A DNA stretch of 10,135 nucleotides from Bacillota bacterium (GTDB lineage Bacteria > Bacillota > Clostridia > Peptostreptococcales > Anaerovoracaceae), in contig JAEEIC010000077.1 in the NCBI GenBank assembly GCA_016281165.1, positions 1 through 10,135 of the forward strand, written 5' to 3'. Shown here piece by piece: positions 1 to 5,183 of the stretch (position 1 is its first letter; each line of letters begins with the position of its first letter). The notes beneath the pieces were generated by a model. That model worked only from the letters and a program-made list of their open reading frames with translations, ran no database searches and was not told the DNA's origin. Made by a program: the position numbers and the translations under genes.

Positions 1-34
1 AAAAAGCCCCTCCGCTGGGCTGCGGAAGGGCTTT
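1..34 (-). terminator. Rho-independent terminator after the PPOX-like gene
   Basis: The arms at 3-15 and 22-34 pair over 12 base pairs with one mismatch (C10/A27) around a six-base loop. Read on the minus strand, the GC-rich stem runs directly into five T residues at the left edge. It would end transcripts coming from the flavin-protein gene and perhaps from the SLH gene upstream of it. The 129 bases between it and the stop codon of that gene hold no convincing gene; the only frame seen there is about 20 codons with no ribosome binding site. Confidence 0.85.
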
Positions 35-163
35 CGTTTGTCAAAGGAAATCGGCGCTTAAGAGGCTGCGGCTGAGCGGTCTCCGCAGGCCCGCGAAAAC
101 CATCGGCAGCCTGGCGGTCCCGTTGGGCCGGCGCTGCTGCTTTGACCTTCTTTCAGGCCGCTC

Positions 164-559
164 CTACAGCTCGACCGTTCTGGGCGCGGCGGTGAAGGAG
201 TTGAAGGTAGCGGTCCCGTTTTTGAGCCTGAAGACGGCGGTGTTGTCGTCGTTCTCGTCGTACATACCTCTCAGGTTGGGATAGGCGTCCAGCATGTGCT
301 TCTTCGCTTCGACGCGCTCGTCGAGGGAGGCTTCGCAGGCCAGCCTCAGCCAGGCGCCGCCGTCGAAGGCGCAGATCTCGATGCGGGGGTCCGCGATCAT
401 CTGCTGCGCGACGGGCTTGACCTTTCCGGTCTGGATGTAGAGGCCGCCTTCGAAGAGGTCGATGGTGCCGAAGGGCCTTACGCGGGGCTGGCCGCCCTCA
501 TCGACGGTCGCCAGGTAATAGGTGCCGCATTTTTTCAGGAATTCGTAGATCTCGTTCAT
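164..559 (-). CDS. Pyridoxamine 5'-phosphate oxidase-like flavin-binding protein
   Basis: This 131-residue protein has the split-barrel pattern of small PPOX-family proteins. It opens with a helix (MNEIYEFLKKCG), followed by the strand TYYLATVDEGGQPRVRPFG at about 13-31, the typical FMN-binding start of the family. Next come YIQTGKVKPVAQQMIADPRIEICAF at about 41-65 and the strand WLRLACEASL. Family members bind FMN or a related cofactor and often reduce small molecules; the substrate here cannot be read from the sequence. The length is normal for the short single-domain type. The ATG start is supported by the strong ribosome binding site AAAAGGAGG at 566-574, six bases upstream. No clear promoter fits in the 60-base gap to the SLH gene, so the two may be cotranscribed despite a hairpin between them. 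True pyridoxamine phosphate oxidase (PdxH) is much longer and is not the best call. Confidence 0.85.
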   Translation of the reverse strand: MNEIYEFLKKCGTYYLATVDEGGQPRVRPFGTIDLFEGGLYIQTGKVKPVAQQMIADPRIEICAFDGGAWLRLACEASLDERVEAKKHMLDAYPNLRGMYDENDDNTAVFRLKNGTATFNSFTAAPRTVEL

Positions 560-584
560 ATTATTCCTCCTTTTCGGTACGCTC

Positions 585-613
585 CGCGGAGCGGTATATC
601 CTGCCGCTCCGCG
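585..613 (-). repeat. Hairpin between SLH gene and PPOX-like gene
   Basis: CGCGGAGCGG at 585-594 and CCGCTCCGCG at 604-613 form a perfect 10-base-pair stem with a nine-base loop, seven bases after the SLH gene stop codon. No T run follows on the minus strand, so it is not a classical intrinsic terminator. It could be a weak terminator, an mRNA-end stabiliser or a partial attenuator between two linked genes. The left arm can also fold as the shorter palindrome GCTCCGCGGAGC at 581-592, an alternative structure placed just before the downstream ribosome binding site. Confidence 0.5.
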
Positions 614-619
614 CCGCTG

Positions 620-1714
620 CTACAGGTTCTTTACCATTCTGACCGCGATGGCGAGGGCCTGCTCGCGGGTGGCCTGGGCGTAGCCGACGGCCTTTTCCGC
701 GTCGGTCACCGCCTTGGGGCTGAAGGCGCCGTTGCTGCCTTCGACGATGTGGTTGGCGGCCATGAAGTATACGCTGTCGTAGGCCCAGGACGAGATCTTC
801 TCATCGTCGCTGAACCTGGCGGGCATGGTATACGCTTCCTTGAACTGAGCGTCGAAATCGCCGTCGGTCTTGAGGGTCCAGCCGCTGAAGTTCACCTTTT
901 TCCATACTCTCGTGAGCATGGTCGCGGCCTGCTCGCGGGTGAGCAGGTCGCCGGGCCCGAAGAGATCGCCCGCGCTGTTCTTTCCGTCGGTGATGCCGAC
1001 GTTGAACGCCTTCAGGACCTCGGGGTCGTCGGTATCCTTGAAGGGATCCTCCGCGGCTTCAGCCTCGGTATTCGTGAGCGCCTCGAAGACCTTTACGCTC
1101 ACCGCGGCGAACTCGGCTCTCGTGATCTTTTTGGTCAGGTCTTGGCCCTTGAGGCAGTCGGGGATGAGGCCCAGCCTGTCAGCCTCCGCCAGCTCGGGAA
1201 GGGCCCACTGGGAAGCGGTGAAATCCACTTTCTCGTTGAGGACCAGCATGTCGGACCAGTCGCTGTATCTGGAATTGCCGTCGGCGTCGGCCCCGCTGTA
1301 CCTGGCGCGGGCCCTGACCTCGGAATCGACGTGGAGCTCGTCCAGATACTGGGTCTCGAAGACACCGTTCCACGAGTCTTCGTGGTCGTGATTGGGCGAG
1401 GGCGCGATGGCGGTCTCCTGCCATTCGCCGCCGTCGACGGAATACTGAAGATCGATCTGGCCGATGTAGCCGGCCTGATTGAAGCCGAGCTCGTGGTTCT
1501 CGAAGTGATCTATGGCGCTCAGCACATTGGCGGGCGTCTGTACCGTGACCTCCAGCCAGACGAAGCCCTCTCCGTCATCGTGGATCTCCAGATCGGATAT
1601 GATGGGCGCGGTCTTAAGGTCTGCCTCCGTCGGCTCCGCCGCCCACGCGGCAGCGGGGAAAAGGGACAGCGCCAGCAAAAGCGTGAGTATTGTTGCGATG
1701 ATCCTGCGTTTCAT
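620..1714 (-). CDS. Secreted SLH-domain protein with fibronectin-III-like N-terminal domain
   Basis: The 364-residue product begins with a Sec signal peptide (MKRR, hydrophobic core IIATILTLLLALSLF, cleavage likely near AWA/AEP at 25-27). Residues about 36-160 look like one beta-sandwich domain; the motif with DLQYSVDGGEWQE and VRARARYS...GNSRYSDWSD resembles fibronectin type III. Three SLH repeats follow, at roughly 167-212, 223-272 and 291-364, marked by TRAEFAAVSVKVFEAL, TREQAATMLTRVWKKV and TREQALAIAVRM. SLH triplets anchor proteins non-covalently to secondary cell-wall polymers of Gram-positive cells, so a surface location is expected. The frame is open up to an ATG at 1765. I chose the ATG at 1714 because GGAGG lies at 1723-1727, the signal peptide begins there, and the best promoter places the transcript start near 1761, downstream of the longer start. 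The ligand of the N-terminal domain is unknown. Confidence 0.85.
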   Translation of the reverse strand: MKRRIIATILTLLLALSLFPAAAWAAEPTEADLKTAPIISDLEIHDDGEGFVWLEVTVQTPANVLSAIDHFENHELGFNQAGYIGQIDLQYSVDGGEWQETAIAPSPNHDHEDSWNGVFETQYLDELHVDSEVRARARYSGADADGNSRYSDWSDMLVLNEKVDFTASQWALPELAEADRLGLIPDCLKGQDLTKKITRAEFAAVSVKVFEALTNTEAEAAEDPFKDTDDPEVLKAFNVGITDGKNSAGDLFGPGDLLTREQAATMLTRVWKKVNFSGWTLKTDGDFDAQFKEAYTMPARFSDDEKISSWAYDSVYFMAANHIVEGSNGAFSPKAVTDAEKAVGYAQATREQALAIAVRMVKNL

Positions 1715-1767
1715 GATATCGTCCTCCGATCGTTTAGTGACAAGATGATTGAGGTAACTGCACATCC

Positions 1768-1796
1768 ATTTTAATAGACCGCCGCTCCGCGCGCAA
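1768..1796 (-). promoter_or_regulatory. Probable sigma-A promoter of the SLH gene
   Basis: On the minus strand a TTGCGC -35 box (1791-1796) and a TAAAAT -10 box (1768-1773) are separated by exactly 17 bases. Transcription would start near 1761, giving a leader of about 47 bases to the ATG at 1714. The -35 box matches consensus in four of six positions and the -10 in five of six, so this is a fair but not certain call. The rest of the 1797-1889 stretch is GC-rich and shows no gene. Confidence 0.5.
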
Positions 1797-1889
1797 GGCG
1801 CGGGGCGTATTTTCGGCGTAAACCCAAAGGGATCCGAAGAGAAAAGGGCATTTTACGGCAGGCCGCGCGGTTTTCCGGCCGCGGGGAAT

Positions 1890-1912
1890 AAAAAGAGCCC
1901 CTGAGGGCTCTT
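1890..1912 (-). terminator. Rho-independent terminator after the FeoB-associated gene
   Basis: AAGAGCCC (1893-1900) and GGGCTCTT (1905-1912) form a perfect eight-base-pair stem with a CTGA loop. On the minus strand the stem is followed by a T run at 1894-1890 and then ATT. It sits 41 bases past the stop codon of the small Cys-rich gene and separates that unit from the SLH gene. On the plus strand no T run follows, so it acts in one direction. Confidence 0.9.
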
Positions 1913-1952
1913 AAGGAGGTCGACCATGGGTCTTTGGCGGCAGGCGCCTTCG

Positions 1953-2132
1953 TCAGACTTTTTTGCCCTGCTTATGGCAGCTGCCCGACATGGGGCAGGA
2001 TCCGCAGCCGCAGCCGCAGCTGTTCCTGCCGGCTCTCTTATCGCGTATCATCTTTCTGACGATCAGGAAGACGACGGCTGCGAGCACGGCGGCGACGATC
2101 AGCGTCGATAATATATTTGTCTCACCGTTCAT
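1953..2132 (-). CDS. FeoB-associated Cys-rich membrane protein
   Basis: This 59-residue protein begins MNGETNILSTLIVAAVLAAV with a single membrane helix at about 8-26 (LSTLIVAAVLAAVVFLIV). A basic stretch follows (RKMIRDKRAGR), then a Cys/Gly cluster (SCGCGCGSCPMSGSCH) with five cysteines, and a Lys-rich tail. This matches the FeoB_associated family of short membrane proteins, usually encoded beside feoA/feoB ferrous-iron transporter genes in Firmicutes; a role as a metal-binding partner of FeoB is proposed for the family. The basic residues after the helix place the Cys cluster in the cytoplasm by the positive-inside rule. Start ATG at 2132 follows AAAGGA (2141-2146). Here it stands alone as a single-gene unit, with its own promoter and terminator and no feo gene in view. 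The short length makes it easy to miss, but the composition is distinctive. Confidence 0.88.
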   Translation of the reverse strand: MNGETNILSTLIVAAVLAAVVFLIVRKMIRDKRAGRNSCGCGCGSCPMSGSCHKQGKKV

Positions 2133-2191
2133 TGTATATTTCCTTTCGGGGCCCGGCCCCTGCGCGGCAGATGCTTCTTTTCAGCGGGCGT

Positions 2192-2209
2192 GGTTAGCTA
2201 TAACTAACC
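2192..2209. promoter_or_regulatory. Dyad operator candidate upstream of FeoB-associated gene
   Basis: GGTTAG (2192-2197) and CTAACC (2204-2209) form an inverted repeat around six bases; the inner TATA also pairs, so 16 of 18 positions are symmetric. It covers about +2 to +20 of the expected transcript, a classic place for a repressor. The TTAG/CTAA half-sites recall DtxR/IdeR/MntR-type metal-regulator boxes, but the spacing differs from the classical DtxR box, so the regulator is inferred. An 11-base palindrome ATGAT-G-ATCAT at 2212-2222 overlaps the -10 box and could be a second site. The 5' end of the mRNA could instead form a weak stem from the same repeat. Confidence 0.55.
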
Positions 2210-2217
2210 GCATGATG

Positions 2218-2246
2218 ATCATACCCGCCTTTGGGGGATTTGTCAA
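2218..2246 (-). promoter_or_regulatory. Near-consensus sigma-A promoter of FeoB-associated gene
   Basis: On the minus strand a perfect TTGACA (2241-2246) is followed after exactly 17 bases by TATGAT (2218-2223). Transcription should begin near 2211, leaving a leader of about 79 bases to the ATG at 2132. It is one of the two strongest promoters in the window, and the adjoining dyad implies that it is switched rather than constitutive. Confidence 0.85.
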
Positions 2247-2248
2247 TA

Positions 2249-2287
2249 GGAAAGCCGCATCTCGCCCTCGCGGGGAATGCGGTTTCC
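2249..2287 (-). terminator. Likely terminator hairpin after the toxin gene
   Basis: CCGCAT (2255-2260) pairs with ATGCGG (2277-2282), extended outward by GGAAA/TTTCC with one bulged base (2254). The 16-base internal region can pair further through CCC/GGG. On the minus strand the core stem is followed by CTTT only, so the T tract is poor. It lies 38 bases past the toxin stop codon and directly before the next promoter, which fits an end to the toxin-antitoxin transcript. A weaker candidate (a four-base-pair stem followed by TGTTTTTT) overlaps the toxin stop near 2311-2326. Confidence 0.5.
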
Positions 2288-2325
2288 GGTATTTTGTTCA
2301 GTTGCCGCTGCAAAAAACACGCTCT

Positions 2326-2601
2326 TTAGCGGAAAAGATCGCTGTGGGTCCCGGTCCGAAACAGAAAAAGTTCGAGCTCATCCTGCTCGATCCTGTAGAT
2401 CAGCAGCCAGTCGTTTTTAACGTGGCATTCCCTGAAGCCCGAATAGACGCCCGCAAGCGTGTGATCACGGTGCTGCGGACCGAGCGTCTCCCCCCGGGCG
2501 AGAGTATCAACGGTCTCTTTCAGGGGCTGCAGGTCGATCCCTCTCTTTATGGCCGTCCTCAGATCCTTTACGAAGCGATTAGACCTTGTAATCTTCAGCA
2601 T
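2326..2601 (-). CDS. YafQ-type mRNA interferase toxin (RelE superfamily)
   Basis: The 91-residue product is a YafQ-like ribosome-dependent endoribonuclease. From MLKITRSNRFVKDLRTA through LGPQHRDHTLAG, FRECHVKNDWLLIYRI and LFRTGTHSDLF it follows the family closely. Residues H47, H60, D64, H86 and F90 correspond to the catalytic His50, His63, Asp67, His87 and Phe91 of E. coli YafQ, so the toxin looks intact and active. The family cuts translated mRNA in the ribosomal A site when the partner antitoxin is lost. I chose the ATG at 2601 because the conserved protein begins there and GAGG lies at 2611-2614; an in-frame upstream start at 2628 adds nine unconserved residues. The gene overlaps the 3' end of the antitoxin gene by 23 bases, the usual translationally coupled order. 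Confidence 0.9.
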   Translation of the reverse strand: MLKITRSNRFVKDLRTAIKRGIDLQPLKETVDTLARGETLGPQHRDHTLAGVYSGFRECHVKNDWLLIYRIEQDELELFLFRTGTHSDLFR

Positions 2602-2875
2602 CTTCGGCGACCTCACCAAGGAGCTCATCGAACGACCCGTAGCGCGGATATTTTATTCTATCCCGCTTCATCTCCTCATATTCCGCAAGGGCTTCACGTG
2701 TCTGAGCATTCGGTATATCGCGGCGGATCTCGAACGGGATCCTCTGTTCTCTGACAGCCTGTCTGAGGAATATGGATATCGCGGTCGAAAGATCCATCCC
2801 CAGATCTGCGAAGAGCTCCTGAGCCGAGCGCTTGAGCGCGGGATCGAGGCTGATGTTCGCGCTTGTCTTGCTCAT
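2579..2875 (-). CDS. RelB/DinJ-family antitoxin
   Basis: This 98-residue protein starts MSKTSANISLDPALKRSAQE, the ribbon-helix-helix opening of DinJ/RelB antitoxins. The helix-helix portion continues with LGMDLSTAISIFLRQAV at about 26-43, then IPFEI. The acidic C-terminal half (EYEEMKRDRIKYPRYGSFDELLGEV) would wrap the toxin. The N-terminal domain normally dimerises and binds the operon's operator, repressing it together with the toxin. The frame is open from 2926, but the ATG at 2875 is the correct start: GGAGG is at 2886-2890, the family begins here, and the predicted transcript starts near 2891. It is first in a two-gene unit with the YafQ-type toxin. Confidence 0.9.
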   Translation of the reverse strand: MSKTSANISLDPALKRSAQELFADLGMDLSTAISIFLRQAVREQRIPFEIRRDIPNAQTREALAEYEEMKRDRIKYPRYGSFDELLGEVAEDAEDYKV

Positions 2876-2877
2876 GA

Positions 2878-2898
2878 TATGCGCACCTCCTGCGCATA
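2878..2898. promoter_or_regulatory. Inverted-repeat operator bracketing the antitoxin ribosome binding site
   Basis: TATGCGCA (2878-2885) and TGCGCATA (2891-2898) are perfect eight-base arms around a five-base spacer. That spacer (2886-2890) is the GGAGG ribosome binding site of the antitoxin, read on the minus strand. The right arm touches the -10 box. A DinJ-type dimer bound here would block transcription. Because the transcript is expected to begin near 2891, an RNA hairpin that hides the site is possible only if the start lies slightly upstream. Confidence 0.7.
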
Positions 2899-2926
2899 AT
2901 ATATCAGATACATGCGGAAAACGCAA
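2898..2926 (-). promoter_or_regulatory. Promoter of the toxin-antitoxin operon
   Basis: TTGCGT (2921-2926) and TATATT (2898-2903) are 17 bases apart on the minus strand. Transcription would start near 2891, leaving a very short leader of about 16 bases before the antitoxin ATG. The promoter lies just past the serS terminator, so the pair is transcribed independently of serS. Confidence 0.65.
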
Positions 2927-2954
2927 GGCTTTCCGTGTGTATCTCAGCTATATG

Positions 2955-2982
2955 AAAACGGCGCGGCATCGCGCCGCGCCGT
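2955..2982 (-). terminator. Rho-independent terminator after serS
   Basis: ACGGCGCGG (2958-2966) pairs perfectly with CCGCGCCGT (2974-2982) around a seven-base loop. On the minus strand the stem ends in four T residues (2958-2955). It begins 11 bases after the serS stop codon and closes the six-gene operon that starts at walR. Confidence 0.85.
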
Positions 2983-2993
2983 GTGTATGAGCG

Positions 2994-4295
2994 TCAGGGG
3001 AAGGGGATCTCTTTGGGGACGAGCCACTCCTGGCCGCCCATGTAGGGCTGCAGGACCGCGGGGATGTGCACGCTGCCGTCCTCCCGCAGGTTGTTCTCCA
3101 GGAAGGCGATGAGCATCCGCGGGGGAGCCACGACGGTGTTGTTCAGGGTGTGGGGGAAGTAATTGCCTTTCTCCTTGTCGCGCACCCTGATGCCGAGGCG
3201 CCTGGCCTGGGCGTCGCCCAGGTTGGAGCAGCTGCCGACCTCGAAGTACTTCTTCTGCCTGGGGGACCAGGCTTCGACGTCGAGAGACCTGACCTTGAGA
3301 TCGGCCAGATCTCCGCTGCAGCACTCGAGGGTCCTCACGGGGATGTCGAGGGTCCTGAAGAAGTCGACGCTGTTCTGCCAGAGCCTGTCGAACCACTTGG
3401 GAGACTCTTCGGGCTCGCAGATGACGACCATCTCCTGCTTCTCGAACTGGTGGATGCGGTAGACGCCTCTCTCCTCGATGCCGTGGGCCCCGACCTCTTT
3501 TCTGAAGCAGGGGGAGTAGCTGGTGAGGGTCTGGGGCAGCTCGCTTTTGTCGAGGATCTGGTCGATGAACTTGCCGATCATGGAATGCTCGGAGGTGCCG
3601 ATCAGGTAGAGGTCCTCGCCCTCGATCTTGTACATCATGTTCTCCATCTCGGAGAAGCTCATGACGCCCCTCACCACGTCGCCGTGGATCATGAAGGGCG
3701 GGACGTAATAGGTGAAGCCCCTGTTGATCATGAAATCGCGGGCGTAACTGAGGATGGAGCTGTGGAGCCTGGCGATGTCGCCTTTAAGGTAATAGAAGCC
3801 GTTGCCGGAGGTGCGCCTGGCGGAATCGAGGTCGATGCCGTCGAAGCTCTCCATGATGTCGACGTGGTAGGGGATCTCGAAATCCGGTACGGCGGGCTCG
3901 CCAAAGCGCTCGATCTCGACGTTCTCGGAGTCGTCTCTGCCGATGGGGACCTCGGGGCCGATGATGTTGGGGATGACCATCATGCGCTTTTTGATCTCTT
4001 CGCCCAGCCTGGCTTCCTCAGCCTCGAGGGCGGCCAGCTCGTCCGCCATGTCGGTGACCAGCTTCTTGGTCTTTTCGGCCTCTTCCTTAAGGCCCTGCTT
4101 CATCAGGGCGCCGATCCGGCGGCTGACGGTGTTGCGCTGCTGGCGCAGCTCGTCGCCCCTGGCCTTGGCCTGCCTGACCTTTTCGTCCATGGCGATGATC
4201 TCGTCGACCAGCGCCAGCTTTTCATCCTGGAATTTCTTGCGGATGTTCTCCTTTACCGCTTCCGGATCCGTTCTGACAAGTTTGATGTCTAACAT
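2994..4295 (-). CDS. serS: Seryl-tRNA synthetase, divergent subtype
   Basis: This 433-residue class II synthetase charges tRNA-Ser (and tRNA-Sec where present) with serine. Residues about 25-105 form the long antiparallel coiled-coil arm that grips the tRNA extra arm. The core holds the serine-site TxE motif as TSE (234-236), motif 2 with CFRKE (R265) and RGVYRIHQFEKQE, and motif 3 near PPRMLIAFLEN (R393). Length is normal. Several stretches depart from the usual bacterial type: TSEHSM in place of TAEVP, GAHGIEERGVYR in place of the common GSAG-type motif 2 loop, and HTLNNTVVAPPR in place of HTLNGSGLAVGR. This resembles a distinct SerRS subtype; whether a second serS exists in the genome cannot be seen. 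ATG at 4295 has AGGAGGA at 4301-4307. It is the last gene of the operon, 18 bases after rsmA. Confidence 0.95.
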   Translation of the reverse strand: MLDIKLVRTDPEAVKENIRKKFQDEKLALVDEIIAMDEKVRQAKARGDELRQQRNTVSRRIGALMKQGLKEEAEKTKKLVTDMADELAALEAEEARLGEEIKKRMMVIPNIIGPEVPIGRDDSENVEIERFGEPAVPDFEIPYHVDIMESFDGIDLDSARRTSGNGFYYLKGDIARLHSSILSYARDFMINRGFTYYVPPFMIHGDVVRGVMSFSEMENMMYKIEGEDLYLIGTSEHSMIGKFIDQILDKSELPQTLTSYSPCFRKEVGAHGIEERGVYRIHQFEKQEMVVICEPEESPKWFDRLWQNSVDFFRTLDIPVRTLECCSGDLADLKVRSLDVEAWSPRQKKYFEVGSCSNLGDAQARRLGIRVRDKEKGNYFPHTLNNTVVAPPRMLIAFLENNLREDGSVHIPAVLQPYMGGQEWLVPKEIPFP

Positions 4296-4313
4296 GAATA
4301 TCCTCCTGATTTA

Positions 4314-5183
4314 TCAAACGCGGAACGCGTCCGCGAGATCTGCGAATTCTCTGAGGCTCAGGGTCTCGGCCCTGCGCCCTCCGTCTATGCCGGCCTCTTC
4401 GAGGGCCCGCGAGACAGCGTCTTTGGCGAAGCCTCCCAGGACCAGGGCATTGGCGAGGGTCTTGCGCCTCTGGCCGAAGCCCGCCTTGATGATCCTGAAG
4501 AGCAGGTCTTTGTCTCCGACCGGGACGGTCCCTCCCTTTACGAGCGTGAGCGTCACCACAGCCGAGTCGACCTTGGGCCGGGGGACGAAGAGCTCCGCGG
4601 GGACCTCTCTTACCAGCTTCGGCACCCCGTGATACGAGAGCTCGAGGGTCAAAACGCAGTAGGGCCTGGTGCCCGGCTCTGCCATGACGCGCTCGGCGAC
4701 TTCCTTTTGGACCATCACCGTGATGCTCTCGGCGCCGGTATCCGCTTCGAGCAGGGCGGTGAGTATGGGAGTCGTGATGTAGTAGGGGAGATTTCCGACT
4801 ATCCTTATATCTTCAGGCTTCGAGCCGTCCTCAAGGCGTCCCTTCTCTTCGATCAGGGCCTTGAGATCGGTCTTCATTATGTCCTGATTTATTATCTCAA
4901 CATTGTTATATAACAGCAGATTTTTATCCAGTATGGGGATGAGCCGCTCATCTATCTCGACGGCGATGACCTTGCCCGCTCTTTCGGCCAGTGCCATGGT
5001 GAGAAAGCCCATGCCGGGCCCGATCTCGATGACGAGGCTCCCTGGATGAGCGCCGCAGGCCGCGGCTATATCCTCTGTGACCGTTTCGTCGTTGATGAAG
5101 TTCTGGCCCAGCGACTTATCGAATCTGAAATGATAGCGCTTTTCCAGAGCCCTTATCTCGTCTGCCGGGGATATTCCTGACAT
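4314..5183 (-). CDS. rsmA: 16S rRNA (adenine(1518)-N6/adenine(1519)-N6)-dimethyltransferase
   Basis: The 289-residue enzyme (KsgA/RsmA) dimethylates the two adjacent adenines in the 3'-terminal hairpin of 16S rRNA, using S-adenosylmethionine, late in small-subunit assembly. The sequence shows SLGQNF (24-29), the SAM-binding EIGPGMGFLT (53-62), an acidic residue after the second strand (VEIDERL), the catalytic NLPYYIT (131-137), and the C-terminal VPRPKVDSAV (190-199) and GQRRKTLANAL (237-247). All key motifs are intact and length is typical. The ATG at 5183 lies inside the end of rnmV (31-base overlap), with AAGGAG at 5195-5200 inside that gene. The rnmV-rsmA pair is common in Firmicutes and links two rRNA maturation steps. 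Confidence 0.97.
   Translation of the reverse strand: MSGISPADEIRALEKRYHFRFDKSLGQNFINDETVTEDIAAACGAHPGSLVIEIGPGMGFLTMALAERAGKVIAVEIDERLIPILDKNLLLYNNVEIINQDIMKTDLKALIEEKGRLEDGSKPEDIRIVGNLPYYITTPILTALLEADTGAESITVMVQKEVAERVMAEPGTRPYCVLTLELSYHGVPKLVREVPAELFVPRPKVDSAVVTLTLVKGGTVPVGDKDLLFRIIKAGFGQRRKTLANALVLGGFAKDAVSRALEEAGIDGGRRAETLSLREFADLADAFRV

Noticed and set aside
1715..1765. N-terminal extension of the SLH protein from an ATG at 1765
   Set aside because: The signal peptide and GGAGG support the ATG at 1714, and the predicted transcript starts near 1761, inside the extension.
296..1774. 492-codon plus-strand open frame opposite the SLH and PPOX-like genes
   Set aside because: It crosses two real minus-strand genes and their intergenic gap, and shows no domain or good ribosome binding site.
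603..1792. Twelve-base direct repeat GCCGCTCCGCGC (603-614 and 1781-1792) flanking the SLH gene
   Set aside because: In 10 kb of GC-rich DNA a few 12-base repeats are expected by chance, and there is no transposase or other sign of insertion.
1926..2111. 61-codon plus-strand frame as a gene
   Set aside because: Its Ala run is simply the opposite strand of the Cys/Gly codons of the FeoB-associated protein, and no promoter is seen; only its start signal is worth a note.
2876..2926. N-terminal extension of the antitoxin from an ATG at 2926
   Set aside because: It would cover the promoter, operator and ribosome binding site; the family begins at the ATG at 2875.
3066..4292. 408-codon plus-strand open frame opposite serS
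   Set aside because: Shadow of the SerRS codons; the composition mirrors the opposite strand.
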